A stretch of 64,000 nucleotides of DNA from Planococcus citri (Eukaryota > Arthropoda > Insecta > Hemiptera > Pseudococcidae), in NCBI RefSeq assembly GCF_950023065.1, contig NC_088681.1, positions 68,854,836 through 68,918,835 on the forward strand, written 5' to 3'. Shown here piece by piece: positions 1 through 10,739 of this stretch. The first letter of the stretch is position 1, and each line of letters opens with the position of its first letter. Below the pieces are notes generated by a model, which worked only from the letters and a program-made list of their open reading frames with translations, did not search any database and was not told the origin of the DNA. A program made the position numbers and the translations under genes.

Positions 1-660
1 CCCGTTGGGAAGTTTGTGATTTTTGTCCCCTACTTATGAGTCATTCATCACCCCCCAGGAGGAAATCCTGGATACGGGCTTGGTCTCGTGATGAAACACG
101 TAGGTAATTTCTCAATGAAAACGAATTTACCATCATTACAAAACGTTTATGGCCAATCGAATTTTGAAAGAGAATAAGGCCAAATATCTTACAAGAAAAT
201 TTTTCCAGAAACATGACATTTTGTTGGGTCGTAAACGAACACCAATCGCATTTAAGTATACATTTTTTTCATTATTTTTGAAGAATTTTGAGTAACAAAT
301 TGAGTGGATTGTATGTGTAGCTATGATAGGTAGGTAATATCTAAAAATCAGCCAGATTTGAAGCTAAAATTTTTCAGAAATACTCGAAAAAAGTTTTGAC
401 TTATGTTTTGATTTTATCGAAAAATTTTAACTCATTCTGATGGATCTTATTACCTTTTTTTATTCAAAATACCAAAACACATTGTCAAATTTTGGTCTCA
501 AAATTCTTCAAAAATTCTGGAAAACATTTTTGACGAAGTATTTGAATTTTTTTGAAAAATTGTCACCCATTTCGATAGATGACTTTCCGCATGTTTTCAA
601 AAATCTCAAAAATCATGACCCAATTGTGGGCTCAAAGTTCTGAAAAAACGCATAAAAGGC

Positions 661-887
661 ATTTTAATTTCATATGATCGGAAAATGAGTAGTTTCCTAG
701 CCAGTTTTGCGGTTGGAAAATACGTCTTTAACGCAGCCATCTAAACATGTGCGGAAAACAGTTACTTTCCTCCCTTACTTTCCTCCCTAGGGAGGAAAGT
801 AACTGTTTTCCGCACATGTTTACAAATTTGAAATTAACAATTTTTAAAAATTTCAGCATTTATTTTCCTCTCATATGAAATTAAAAT
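661..887. mobile_element. Small MITE with 17-bp perfect terminal inverted repeats
   Basis: Bases 661-677 (ATTTTAATTTCATATGA) are the exact reverse complement of 871-887, and similarity continues inward through a GGAAAAT stretch. TTAA occurs inside both ends. The element sits inside one copy of a tandem duplication and is absent from the other, so the other copy serves as an empty site supporting insertion. It encodes nothing and carries a nested perfect hairpin at 742-822. The transposase superfamily is not determinable; the TTAA at both ends would fit a piggyBac-type target, but this is only a suggestion. Confidence 0.6.
742..822. repeat. Perfect 34-bp-arm hairpin
   Basis: The arm at 742-775 and the arm at 789-822 are exact reverse complements over 34 bp (starting TAAACATGTGCGGAAAACAG), around a 13-nt loop. 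The loop (TACTTTCCTCCCT) repeats the last 13 nt of the left arm, so the hairpin can pair in two registers. It lies inside the MITE at 661-887. Either strand's transcript would fold into a long perfect duplex suitable for Dicer processing. Confidence 0.85.
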
Positions 888-953
888 AGTATACGCGACA
901 GGATTGGACAGTAACGCGATTAACTTTCCGCTCCTGTCACGTAATGTACTATT
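885..953. repeat. Imperfect hairpin, about 20-bp arms
   Basis: The left arm starts AATAGTATACGCGACAGGA and the right arm ends TCCTGTCACGTAATGTACTATT. They pair with a few mismatches around a loop of about 28 nt. It abuts the MITE at 661-887 and may be the remnant of a second small inverted-repeat element. No coding content. Confidence 0.5.
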
Positions 954-1475
954 ACTCGAAATAGTCTAATTTTTCTTGAAATTTTTATCTATTTTGATAG
1001 GTCGCAAGGATAATAATTCTGCAACAGTTCATTTCCACTCAAAATTATAGGTAGGTGGGGGGAGGGGGTAAATTCTAAAAATCAGACAGATTTTAAGCTG
1101 AAATTTTTCAGAAATGGTCAAAGAAAGTTTACAGGATTTTTACTTTTTTTCAAAATACAGGAACACATAATTCAAATTTTGGCCTCAGAATTCTTCAAAA
1201 ATTCTGAAAAACATTTTCGAAGAAATACTTGAATTTTTTGCTCAATTTTCATCCATTTTGGTATAGGTAACTTTCCGCACCTTTTTCAAAAATCCCTAAA
1301 ATCATGACCCAATTTTGGCCTCAAAATTCTAAAAAAAAATGCTTAAGAGACGTGTTAATCGAAATACTCGAATTGTTTGGTGAAGTTTTTATCTATATTG
1401 ATAGGTTGCAAGGATAATAATCCCACAACAATTCATTTCCACTCGAAATTCGAGGTAGGGGGGAGGTAGCATGAC

Positions 1476-2225
1476 TTGAAAATTCCTTTTTGTCATAATT
1501 AGAAAAACCCATTTTTTTCAATTTTGCAAAAGTTCTGTTTTTTCCCAAAATTGGAAAAAATTCTGATTTTTGAACTAAAATTGATAAATTTTTGCTCATT
1601 TGCTCAAAATTAGGTTATCGCAAATAATTCCACATTTTGCCAAAATATCAAAAAAACTAAACAGCTAAGCAAAGCTTAGTTGCAAAGTGTGCGTAGCTAG
1701 CTGCCTTTTCTACAACTATAACCGTTATTACATCTAGGTAGTGCATAAGTGAATCAACCATGTCACAGTAATGAGAATTTTTGAAACTCTCACTGCTTCA
1801 AAATAATAATTGTTTTTCAGTGTTTTCATATTTTCCAAATTACAATAGGTATTTCAGAATAATTTATAAGCTTGTATTGCTTCTAAATTAAGAAATTTCT
1901 AGTTGTTTTTCATAGTTTGCATTGTTTTAAAATTTACAAAATTTCAAATCAATTTCCCGAATTCCCCATCGCTACAATTTCATAAAGTTTTCAATAAATT
2001 TTCAGAATTTTGCATTGCTGCTGAGTTAGGAAATTTGCAATCAATTTTTAGAATTCACATTGCCTCTAAATAGTCAAATTTTGAATAATTTTTCAGAATT
2101 CTTATTGTCTTTAATTTAAAAAATTTTTAATTCAATTTTCAAGTTCATATTGTCCACAAATTGTAAAACGTTTACTCAATTTTTGGAATTTACATTGCCT
2201 CCAATTTTTCAGAATTCTCATCTTC
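1476..2225. repeat. AT-rich spacer and degenerate tandem repeat, about 60-bp unit
   Basis: From about 1780 the sequence is a decayed tandem array with units resembling CATTGCCTCTAAATT, then AAAATTT, CAATTTTTCAGAATTC. The same unit resumes at about 3190-3400, which implies that 2226-3190 is a later insertion into one array. Nothing is recognised in 1476-1780. Confidence 0.45.
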
Positions 2226-2271
2226 TTCATAAATATATTACAACCGGTACAACAATGACCATGCTAATTTC

Positions 2272-2479
2272 AATGTGAATGTCAACCCATCCACATCCGT
2301 CACTTTTGGATGCCACATGTCGATGTGAATTTAGACCCTGTGTCGAGCTAATTGTCGATGTAATTGTCGACTGATGTTGATCTGCATTTGTGTCGACAAT
2401 TGGCTCAACACAGGGTCGAAATTCACATCGACATGTGGCATCCAAAAGTGACGGATGTGGATGGATCGACATTCACATC
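2272..2479. repeat. Long near-perfect inverted repeat, about 90-bp arms
   Basis: The arm beginning TGTGAATGTC at about 2274 is mirrored by the arm ending GACATTCACA at about 2477. Both contain GGATGTGG, CCAAAAGTGACGG, ATGTGGCATCC, CATCGACATG and CACAGGGTC in complementary form, with few mismatches and a short centre rich in TGTCGA. The shape is that of a MITE or an inverted duplication. A chance minus-strand open frame crosses it. Confidence 0.75.
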
Positions 2480-3190
2480 AAAATTTATGTCGACCTTCTG
2501 CGTCGTAACATTATAAAATTTGAGTTTAAAAATTGAAAATTTTTTTCCAAAAATTATTTCATCTGATGTGGCTATTGCTTGTGCTGAAAACAGCATCAAC
2601 ATAAAGTCCACTTCCAAAGAAGTACAGATGAAAAGTCTGTACAATCTAATAGGTGAACAGAAATTCTTTATATCAAAGATGGTGCAATACTTTATCTAAG
2701 AGTACTAAACTAATCCATTTTTCATGTCGACATGTCAATGTTAATGTTGATGTGAAATTCGACATCAACAAATACATCCACAATACCAACATCATATCAT
2801 CTACAACTTCAAACTGTGGAAAAGTGCATAATTTCATCAATGCCCTAAAAAATTTGTTTTCCTCATTGAACAAGATCATATCTTTGAATGTTTACTAAAC
2901 TTTTAAACACTAAAACAGAAATTTTAATTTTGAAAAATTGGTCGACATAGTTGTAGATGTAAATTTCGAGCATCGAATCTTACATCTACATGTCGAGATG
3001 GCATGTCAAGGTATCAGAAATAATGAGAAAATGTTGAAACTTGTCATTTACCTGGCTTTTGTACGGACAGAATATTCCTACTAAACAATTAATTGATCGC
3101 TTTTCCATCATTATGTTGGAAAAAAACGTAGTCGATGTAAATGTCAACGTCGACAATTGTTGTGTGGGAATACTTATTTCATATAATTTT
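2480..3190. repeat. TGTCGA/TCGACA-rich insertion remainder
   Basis: This stretch is unusually rich in TCGACA, ATGTCGA and GATGTAAAT strings, with local inverted pairs such as TACATCTACATGTCGA. The same vocabulary recurs at 7850-8620, so the two blocks probably belong to one repeat family. Short open frames on both strands follow from the self-complementary composition and are not called as genes. Confidence 0.4.
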
Positions 3191-3399
3191 CAAGTTCACA
3201 TTATCTGCAACTTACAGAACTTTTAATCAATTTTTGGAATTCTCAGTGTCTCTAAATACAAATTTTCATATTATTTTTTTTAGAATTTCCATTGTCTTCA
3301 AATTTATAAATTTTCAAACCAATTTTCAGAACTTGCTTTTTATTCTAAATTAAGAATTAAATCTTATAAAATATGTTAAGAATTTGAATTGCCTCTAAA

Positions 3400-3892
3400 T
3401 TACACGAAAAAAAATATGGGTAATTTTTACAAAAAAATTTAACTAAATACTGGTATTTAGCACAATTAAGTACCAGATCCCATTCAATAATTTTTACTGT
3501 AATCGTATAGTAAAAATTATCATTTTAATAAATTTTGCTATAGGTACCAATAGTAAGAATCATTTTGTTTTAATAATTTTTACTAATTCATGATAATAAA
3601 AATTACATGTTTCAATTGTACAAAAATTAGTTTAATTACTCATTTTGAAGTAATTTTTAAATTATAAGTAAAAAGTTAAAAATTATTTATGTCAAGGTAA
3701 TTCTTACTATACTTATGGCTATAGGTAGACAAAAAATTAATGAAATGAATTTTTAGTTAGCAAATGATATCATAATTCATAACTCAATTTCAGCATCATT
3801 TTTGCCCCATTATCATGTACTACATAAGTAGGTAACTCCAAAGCATTGACCTATCCAATTTTCCTACGAAAAATCTGTCACCTACCTACTTA
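3400..3892. other. Very AT-rich spacer
   Basis: The sequence is dominated by AATTTTTACT and TAAAAATTA strings in both orientations, consistent with a decayed AT-rich inverted or simple repeat. No gene, RNA or clear element end is visible. Confidence 0.4.
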
Positions 3893-3970
3893 CCTCACGG
3901 GGATTCGAACCTGGGTCCCTAAATTTCCTATTCCTACCTACGTGCCCTAACCACTCAGCCACGAATTCAC
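3893..3970 (-). repeat. tRNA-like SINE head (Ser/Leu-type A and B boxes)
   Basis: On the minus strand an A box reading TGGCTGAGTGGTTAGGGC (about 3944-3961) is followed by a B box GGTTCGAATCC (3901-3911), a perfect match to the RNA polymerase III promoter consensus. The acceptor and T stems do not pair well, so this is not a functional tRNA. A tRNA-derived SINE or tRNA pseudogene is the likely identity. A direct repeat of about 19 bp ending GGGTACAATGA follows at 4062-4080 and 4109-4127. Confidence 0.55.
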
Positions 3971-4479
3971 TACGAGGGTTAGGGCATTAAAATAATATAT
4001 TTGTTTGGTAAACGCCCCACCAAACCACTCCCACTTGGAATTTACAGCTAACAGACCAGGGGTGTAACAGGGTACAATGAAACACAGCTGGTGATGGAAT
4101 AGACTGGGTGTATAGCAGGGTACAATGAGCGGCAGGTGTTCTACAAGTCCCCTTTTCCCTTTTTTAGGATTTAATGCATTAAAATAATGAACTAAAATTG
4201 CAATTACTCAGCAATTACCCATCCGAATTGAATGAAAATAAATCTATACCCTCCGCCTTAATGATTCTCAAATGGTGTCCAATAGGTACGAAAAACGGTT
4301 GGATAGCTTAAGAGAACATTCATTGTAATTGAAATTTCAATTTCTCAAAGCGAAACCAATAGTGTGGTACGCACACTAAAAAACTGCTTTTTGCGGAAAT
4401 CTGCAGTTCTGAATTTTTTCACGTTAAATTGGAAAAACTCGTGATAGATACGAGTATATGTACCTACGTAGTCTAGATT

Positions 4480-5300
4480 TGAAGCTAAAATAATTTTTTC
4501 TTATTTGCCAAAATCCAAAATTGTCTAAATAACAAATTAAGTCTACCTTTTTGTAAAAATTGGAAAAAGTCCTACTTTTGCTAAAATTGTAAAAATCTTT
4601 CGGAAGAAACCTGAAATATTTGCTCTTCTTCCAAAACTGCAGAAAGTTTTGCTCTTTTTACAAAATTGCAAAAAAACATAATTTTTGGATTAAAATTGCT
4701 AAATTTTTGCTGATTTTTCAAAATACATATACGTTTGAATATACCTTCCAAAAAATTGCAAATAATTCTGGTTTCTGCGTTAATCACAAAAAATTCTAGT
4801 TTTTGCCGAAATTGTTAAATGTATTTTATCAATCTCAAAATTGCAAAAAATTCTACAATTTTGCTACAATTGTTACAAAAAAAGGTGCTGTACCTATTCT
4901 CAATCTAAATTGTAAAAAAATCCTGTTTTTTTTTGTCCTTATTGCAAAAAAAAAACTGATTTTGCAATTTGCATGAAATCTTGCTCGCACTATTCTAAAC
5001 TGCAAAAAACTTGATATTGCAAAATTCTTGCTCTTCTGCTACCTATTATAAACTTTAAAAAAAAAACTTATTATCTGAAAATTTCAAAAAAGTTTGCTTG
5101 TATCTAAATCTCAAATAAATCCTGCTTTTTGTAAACAAAAATTTCAACATACAATGCCACTATTTCACCAAAATCAGAAAAAAACGGATTCTTTCAAATC
5201 TGGGAAAAATTCTGTTTTTTGCTTCAAAAAAATCCCGTTTATTGTAAAAATTTTGTAAAATTCTGCTTTTTGTAAAAATTGAAAAAATCGCGTACGAATT
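4480..5300. repeat. Degenerate 25-30-nt minisatellite, CCAAAATTGCAAAAAATCC type
   Basis: Many imperfect copies of a 25-30-nt motif (CCAAAATTG, CAAAAAAT, CCTG, TTTTTG) run end to end. The same family fills 7200-7830, 9400-10700 and 14480-15130, and appears in opposite orientation at 50780-51700. All the short open frames here are products of this repeat and are not genes. Confidence 0.6.
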
Positions 5301-6720
5301 TGTATTACCAAAATGAAATTCTTACCAAGCTCATTCACATCGCATAATTTTCAACTTCTCTTTCGATACGTCGAAATATTACTTCAATATATTTTTTCAT
5401 CTCTTAACTCCACTGGTAAATAAGGGTTCTATATAGATAGTACTCGTAGATGCTCGAAAGAGTACAGCGACCTATACCTACGATGCCGATAAAATGTAAT
5501 TAAAACTGCCGCTTCAAAGAATTATCAGCTATAATCGTATATAAAAAGTTTTTCTTTTTTATGCAGGGCCACGGCTGAGACTTTCTTTTGTATATAACCA
5601 CGTGCTTTTATCTTTTTTAAAAAGCCAATCATCTAGGTTTTTTTCCCTAAAGGGCGAGTCTGTTCTTAAACGCGGCGCGGTGTGTTAATTGGCGAACAAA
5701 AAGTATGAAAAGAAAAAGGGTACTGCAAAAGAACTTAATTGACGCCCCTTTGGCAAGTCGACCGTCCGCGTCGCTCGTCACCCTAAGGTAAACGAAAAGT
5801 GTACCTTCGATGATGAAGTTATCGCCGCCGCCTCCGTTTAATTTTCATTATAGTTTAAAGCACTCTGCTGCTACTCATCACGAGAAAAAGCAGCATCTCG
5901 CAGCAGATATGATCGTATGGTGTAAGAGTTGTGTAGTGAGAATCGGTAATGTGATTACTTTTTTTTTCAAGTTTATTCGCGGTGGTGGTGTCGGAATCGT
6001 ATGAAGGGTGGAATTTTCTTGCTTTTTTTCCCCGTTGGTAGATTTCGATTATCGATCGCGAATATACGAGTAGGTATACGAGTGTGTTGGTGATGGTTTT
6101 ATGTACATTAATGAAGAATATACTTATACTTAACCGAGAGTATAGCGTTATTAGTGATCCCTTTAGGCGTATGTTCTCGCACACAAAGACCCCATTCGTT
6201 TCGCTGAACCACGTCAGAAACGCTCTGCCAATCGACGGATGTGGCATGGAATGGAAATTAACGAATGCCCAACAGCTAATGTTGAGAATCGAGATACGTG
6301 AACGTGTGAGAAAGATGCGTGTATAAGGCTAAGTAAGGGTTTAAGTTGAACTGTTGCGGTAATACGCGATATTGATGGAGAAATACGCGAGCTTTACTCG
6401 CAGGTATGGTGTAGAGAGTAGACCTATACTCGGGTCTTAAATTTCGCAAGACGTGGTAATCTAGTTTTACATCTTTGAAAGACGTGTAAACTCGAGTTAC
6501 GATTACGAATTTCAAATTACCTTAAGACGAGCTTAACGAAATTCAATGGGTCTTTTTGTGTTGCAAGATGATTTTACAATTTTTCATATTTTGGGAGTGT
6601 GCAAGAGAGGAGAAAGTGTATCGCTCGTGCTGGGTTCGTTTGTGTGGTTGAGCTTTTGAGACATGTGTTGAGTAACATCGTGGTGTGTTTTGAATGAGGT
6701 CGTTGTACTGAAGTAGTAAT
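5301..6720. other. Repeat-poor stretch without an identifiable gene
   Basis: Composition here is more balanced, with CG dinucleotides and no copies of the neighbouring repeats, as expected for conserved intronic, promoter or exon-bearing host DNA. A 130-codon minus-strand open frame at 5855-6247 overlaps a plus-strand frame, has no recognisable domain and no splice support, and is not called. Nothing else can be named. Confidence 0.3.
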
Positions 6721-6959
6721 TTGTTAAATTGAGACGAATGGAAATTTTCCCAAGTTGGTCAATTCCTCAAATTATATTTTTTTGGAGGAAAATTATTTCT
6801 GAAATCATTCACAAGAAATTTTACATAGTTGTTGAGACGTCATGGTGTCAATTTTGGAGAAAATTTGATATTTTGAAAAAGCCCATTCCAAAACTCTCCT
6901 TGATGAGAATTTTCAGCTGCATTGATGATTTTATGGTTTCTTGGCGATTTTTCTGAAGA

Positions 6960-7830
6960 TGGACAATTTATGCTATTTTAACAACGTTAAGCAAAATTGT
7001 ATCATTTATTTTTTTAAAGGAAATTCACCTTAATTTTTTTGAAAATTCTTTGTGTGTTTTTGGCACAATATCGTTCAATTCCTGTACAATTTCATCAATT
7101 TTTCTTCAATAATTTTTTGTACTTTAACAAATTTTAAAATTTGTTTCAAGTTTCGCTTTTACTATCCGAGTACTCTATTTTTTTCCAGATTCATTCCATC
7201 ATCGTAAACAAAATACTGTGTTTTTTTAATCAAAATTCAAAATAGAAAAAGTTTTGTATTTTTGACGAAATTGCAAGAAAATGGTTTCTGCCAAATTTTT
7301 GATTCCGAACCCCTGGGTCCTAATTTTTGATCCATAGTTACAAAAAATCTTGACTTTTCCCAAAATTTCAAAAAAAATCCTGTTTTTGTTTCAAAATTTT
7401 TTGCCAAAAATCCTGGTTTTTGTCAAATTTCTAATGCAATACTGATCTTTGATCCAAAATTGCTAAAAAAATTTGATTTACAAATAAAAATTGCAAACAA
7501 TCGTGATTTTTGACCGGAAACTGCTAGATTTTCGGTTCCCAAAATTGAAAACAAACTTCTCAACTTTTGTAAAAATTGCAAAAATTCTGTTTTTTTGAAA
7601 CCAAAATTGAAAAATTCTGATTTTTAACCTAAATTGCTGAATTGTGCCAAAACTATAAAAAAAAACTTTCCAAAATTGTGAATAACTTAGTTCTATTTTT
7701 TACCAAAATTAGAAAAGTTGCAAGAAATCTTTTTTTTTGTTTGTTTTTACTCAATATACCTAAAACCTTTTAATTTTTGTACTAAATTTGCTTCATTTTT
7801 GCTCATATTTGCACAAAACTGCAAAAAAAA
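6960..7830. repeat. AT-rich spacer grading into the 25-30-nt minisatellite
   Basis: About 6960-7200 is AT-rich with no recognisable feature. From 7200 the CCAAAATTG/AAAAAATCCTG repeat reappears and runs to about 7830. Confidence 0.5.
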
Positions 7831-7849
7831 AACTTTCAAAACCCGCGTA

Positions 7850-8620
7850 GCAAAAGCGATGCCAATGTCGATGGAAAAGACAAGATCTCCAATCCGTCAC
7901 TTGTCGACACAACATTTGTCAACACCAATGTCGATACATGACAAGTGAAAAGTTGATATCAAAATCGACTGTTGTCTCCCATCATTTTTTGTCTCGACGA
8001 GGTCTGGACATTGGTGTCATTTTATTGAGTGTAAAAGAGGCAAATTTCATTGAAAATGTGCAAGATGTGCCCAAAACTCTTTTATTGATTTAAGTGAAAT
8101 TATTCTCAAAAATATTTCACCCTAAAATTTTTTTTGGAAGAAAAAAACTTGCCCTGAGTAAGGATTGAACCCAGGTTTCCGCTGTCCTACTTGCTTAATC
8201 TGTCGCGTTCTCTAACCACTAGACCACTGCTGCTGTTGAGCAGAGAGGCGTGAAAAGAATATTCAGTCCATCTTATTATGAACTTAGAAAATTTTTGTAT
8301 TGTGTTGTCGACTCAGACATCGACAAATGAGTCGACAACACTTCAAAATTTCTAAAAATATTTTATAGATCTTGTAATCAACGTCAACTTCCTCATCAAT
8401 ATTAACCAGGATGGTTGATGTTGATGATGACATGTTGTAGATAATTTTGTAGACCATATAATCGATATCGAAATTCAGGTCGTCTTGCCGATGCCAAAGT
8501 TGATGACAATTATTAGATCGACAAAAGTCACTACACAAGCATCAACTTTGGATCGACAAGGCGACCCAACCTGAATTTTTATATCGATCATAGGTCTACA
8601 AAGGTATCAATCAAATCATA
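7850..8620. repeat. TGTCGA-rich repeat block with hairpins
   Basis: This shares the TGTCGA, TCGACAA and GATGTTGA vocabulary of 2226-3190. It includes a 14-bp perfect hairpin (8302-8315 against 8328-8341, arm GTGTTGTCGACTCA) and the tRNA-like head at 8150-8232. It is probably a second copy of the same insertion family, heavily diverged. No coding content. Confidence 0.45.
8150..8232 (-). repeat. Second tRNA-like SINE head
   Basis: On the minus strand TGGTCTAGTGGTTAGAG (A box, about 8210-8226) precedes GGGTTCAATCC (B box, 8162-8172). The A-to-B spacing is longer than in a standard class I tRNA and the stems do not pair, so this is tRNA-derived rather than a working tRNA. A run of T on the plus strand downstream could be the remains of a poly(A) tail. 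Confidence 0.5.
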
Positions 8621-9012
8621 GAAAGGTTTGAGATAATTCCGAATTTTGGGAATAAAACTTGAGTAATATTCCAAGGAGCCAGTCAACTGTTGTAATGCTT
8701 TAACACCTTTAGGAGCAAATTTTCCATTTTTGTCAGTATGAGTCTTTTCATACTTTTCAAAAAGATTTTTTCTCTGAGAATTTTTAATAAATTATTGTAA
8801 ACGTAGTTATAGATTAACCCCTTTGTGGATAATATTCCGACTTTTTTCAGTCAACAATCATGTAAAATCATGTCAATACTTTTGTCGAGATGATCTCATC
8901 AGTGCTTGAAAAATAGAAAAAAACTCTCATTGGCCTCACATTGGGCGCCAATGAGAGATAATCTAAGGTTCTACAACTTAATACCTACATACAAATTAAT
9001 ACTTACGTCACA

Positions 9013-9292
9013 AGTTATAACTAAAGCTCTTTAATACAAGTATGGAAAAAGATTATGCTCTTAAGAAAGTCATAGCATTTTACGTATGTGTTACTTACTG
9101 CGCATGGCAGGTTGGTGTCGTCACGCGGTGGAGGTGGGTGGAGCAACCAATGGGGTGCAACGTTGTATGTGAACAGCTGATTTGATGCTTGCTCGCGCAC
9201 TGCGCAGTACATAAAACTTACGTAAAATCCTATGACTTTCTTAAGAGTATAATCTATTTCCATACTTGTATTAAAGAGCTTTAGTTATAACT
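9013..9292. mobile_element. MITE with about 90-bp terminal inverted repeats
   Basis: The left arm begins AGTTATAACTAAAGCTCTTT at 9013 and its mirror ends at 9292. The two arms match over about 90 bp with a handful of differences, ending near ACTGCGCA at their inner edges, and flank a GC-richer core of about 100 bp. Each tip carries the palindrome AGTTATAACT. The minus-strand open frame across it is a by-product. Superfamily unknown; no clean target duplication was identified. Confidence 0.7.
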
Positions 9293-9399
9293 AACACCTC
9301 AACTTCTATGACAGGTTAACCAGTGTTACCAACATGGATCTCCCAATATCTTTCAAGTAGACACTTAAGGCATGGCAGTACATATATTTCAAAAGTTCT

Positions 9400-10700
9400 A
9401 TTTTAAAAAGCATTCTACTTTTACCAAAATTGTGAAAATATTTTGAAAAAAAACTCATTTTCGAGGCAATGTTGCAAAAAAATCTTTCATTTTTTCCAAA
9501 ACTGAAAAAAATCCATAGGTACCTAGTACCTACAAATTAGAAACCAAAATTGTAAAACATTCTACTTGTTTGCCAAAATTGCAAAAAAAAACTGTCTCTT
9601 AAAAATTTTAAAAAATTTTACTATTCCCCAAACTCTAAAAAAGTCCAACTGATTTCACAGTTCAAAAGGGCATTGCAGCTTAAACTTTTTAGAAATTTTC
9701 AAAAAATGAAAGTTTAACTTAGTATGTATAAGTGCTTTTAAAACCAAAATATTATTGTGTTGTAAGCACTTTAAAAATAAATGTCTTGTCTAGTCCCACA
9801 TTTGTCGAAATGGCAGAAATCCTGTTCTATTTTTGATAAAAGCTGCAGCAAAAAAACACCTGATTTTTAAACAATTGTGAACAAACTACTTTTTTAAAGT
9901 ACCTTACCTACGCAAAAAATTATAGCCTACTTACTTTTCCCCTCAAATTACCAAAAATTCTGCTTTTTTAAAACCAAGATTGTAAACAATTTTACTTTTT
10001 CGCCAAAATTGAAAAAAAAAACCTACTTTTTTCAAAAATTAAAAAAAAAGTCCCACTACTTACATATCAAAATGACAAAAATTCTGTTTTATTTTTGATG
10101 AAAATTTCATAAAAAACACCTGATTTTTAAAAATTGTAAACAAACCCTGCTTTTTTATAGTTTTTAAAAAATGATACTTATTTTCCCTTCAAATTACAAG
10201 AAATCCTGATTTTTGAACAAATTACTTATATTGCAAAAAATCTTGCTCATTTTCCAAAACTGTAAAAAATATCGCTTTTCCCAAATTTTATTCTTGGGTA
10301 CATTATTGCAAAAAATTTTACTTTCTGTGTTAAAATTGCAAAAAAATTGCTTATTTTGAAATTACAAATAAATCCTACTTTTTTAAACAAAAATTGCAAA
10401 AAATGCTACTTTTTTGCAAAACTTACGTTTTGTTCATAAAGATCTCAAAAAATCCTGTTTTTTATGAATATTTCAAAAATAGTTACTCCGATTTATTATC
10501 AAAGTTTTAAAAACCTCAAATTTAAGCCAAAAATTTGGGAAATCCTGTTTTTTGTCAAAATTGCAAAAGTCCTGCTTTTCCTGAAACAGAATTGCAAAAA
10601 ACTCAAATTTTTGAACTAAAATATTGCATGAAATCTTAGTCTTTTTCAAAAACTGCAAAAATGTTGTTTTTTTTCAAGATTTAGAGAAAATCTATATAAT
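9400..10700. repeat. Long block of the 25-30-nt degenerate minisatellite
   Basis: Roughly 1.3 kb of imperfect CCAAAATTGCAAAAA..CCTG..TTTTT units is broken by short AT-rich inserts. Two longer stretches sharing CACCTGATTTTTAA and AAACAAAC near 9840-9890 and 10090-10150 suggest a secondary duplication of about 250 bp. No genes. Confidence 0.55.
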
Positions 10701-10739
10701 TATTTTTTTGGTCAATATTCTTAAAAATCCATCGAATGA

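Larger units (their letters stand above)
335..1475. repeat. Diverged tandem duplication, about 400-bp unit, first copy interrupted
   Basis: Two copies of a roughly 400-bp AT-rich unit lie head to tail. The stretch near 340-660 matches 1078-1355, sharing AAATTTTTCAGAAAT, TTCTTCAAAAATTCTG and AATCATGACCCAATT. The stretch near 955-1060 matches 1355-1465, sharing GCAAGGATAATAAT and TTCATTTCCACTC. The first copy is longer because a hairpin-bearing insertion occupies about 661-953. No coding potential is seen; the short open frames here are AT-rich chance frames. Bases 1-334 hold nothing recognisable. Confidence 0.6.

Noticed and set aside
5855..6247. 130-codon minus-strand open frame
   Set aside because: Overlaps plus-strand frames of similar quality; no domain, splice context or start context.
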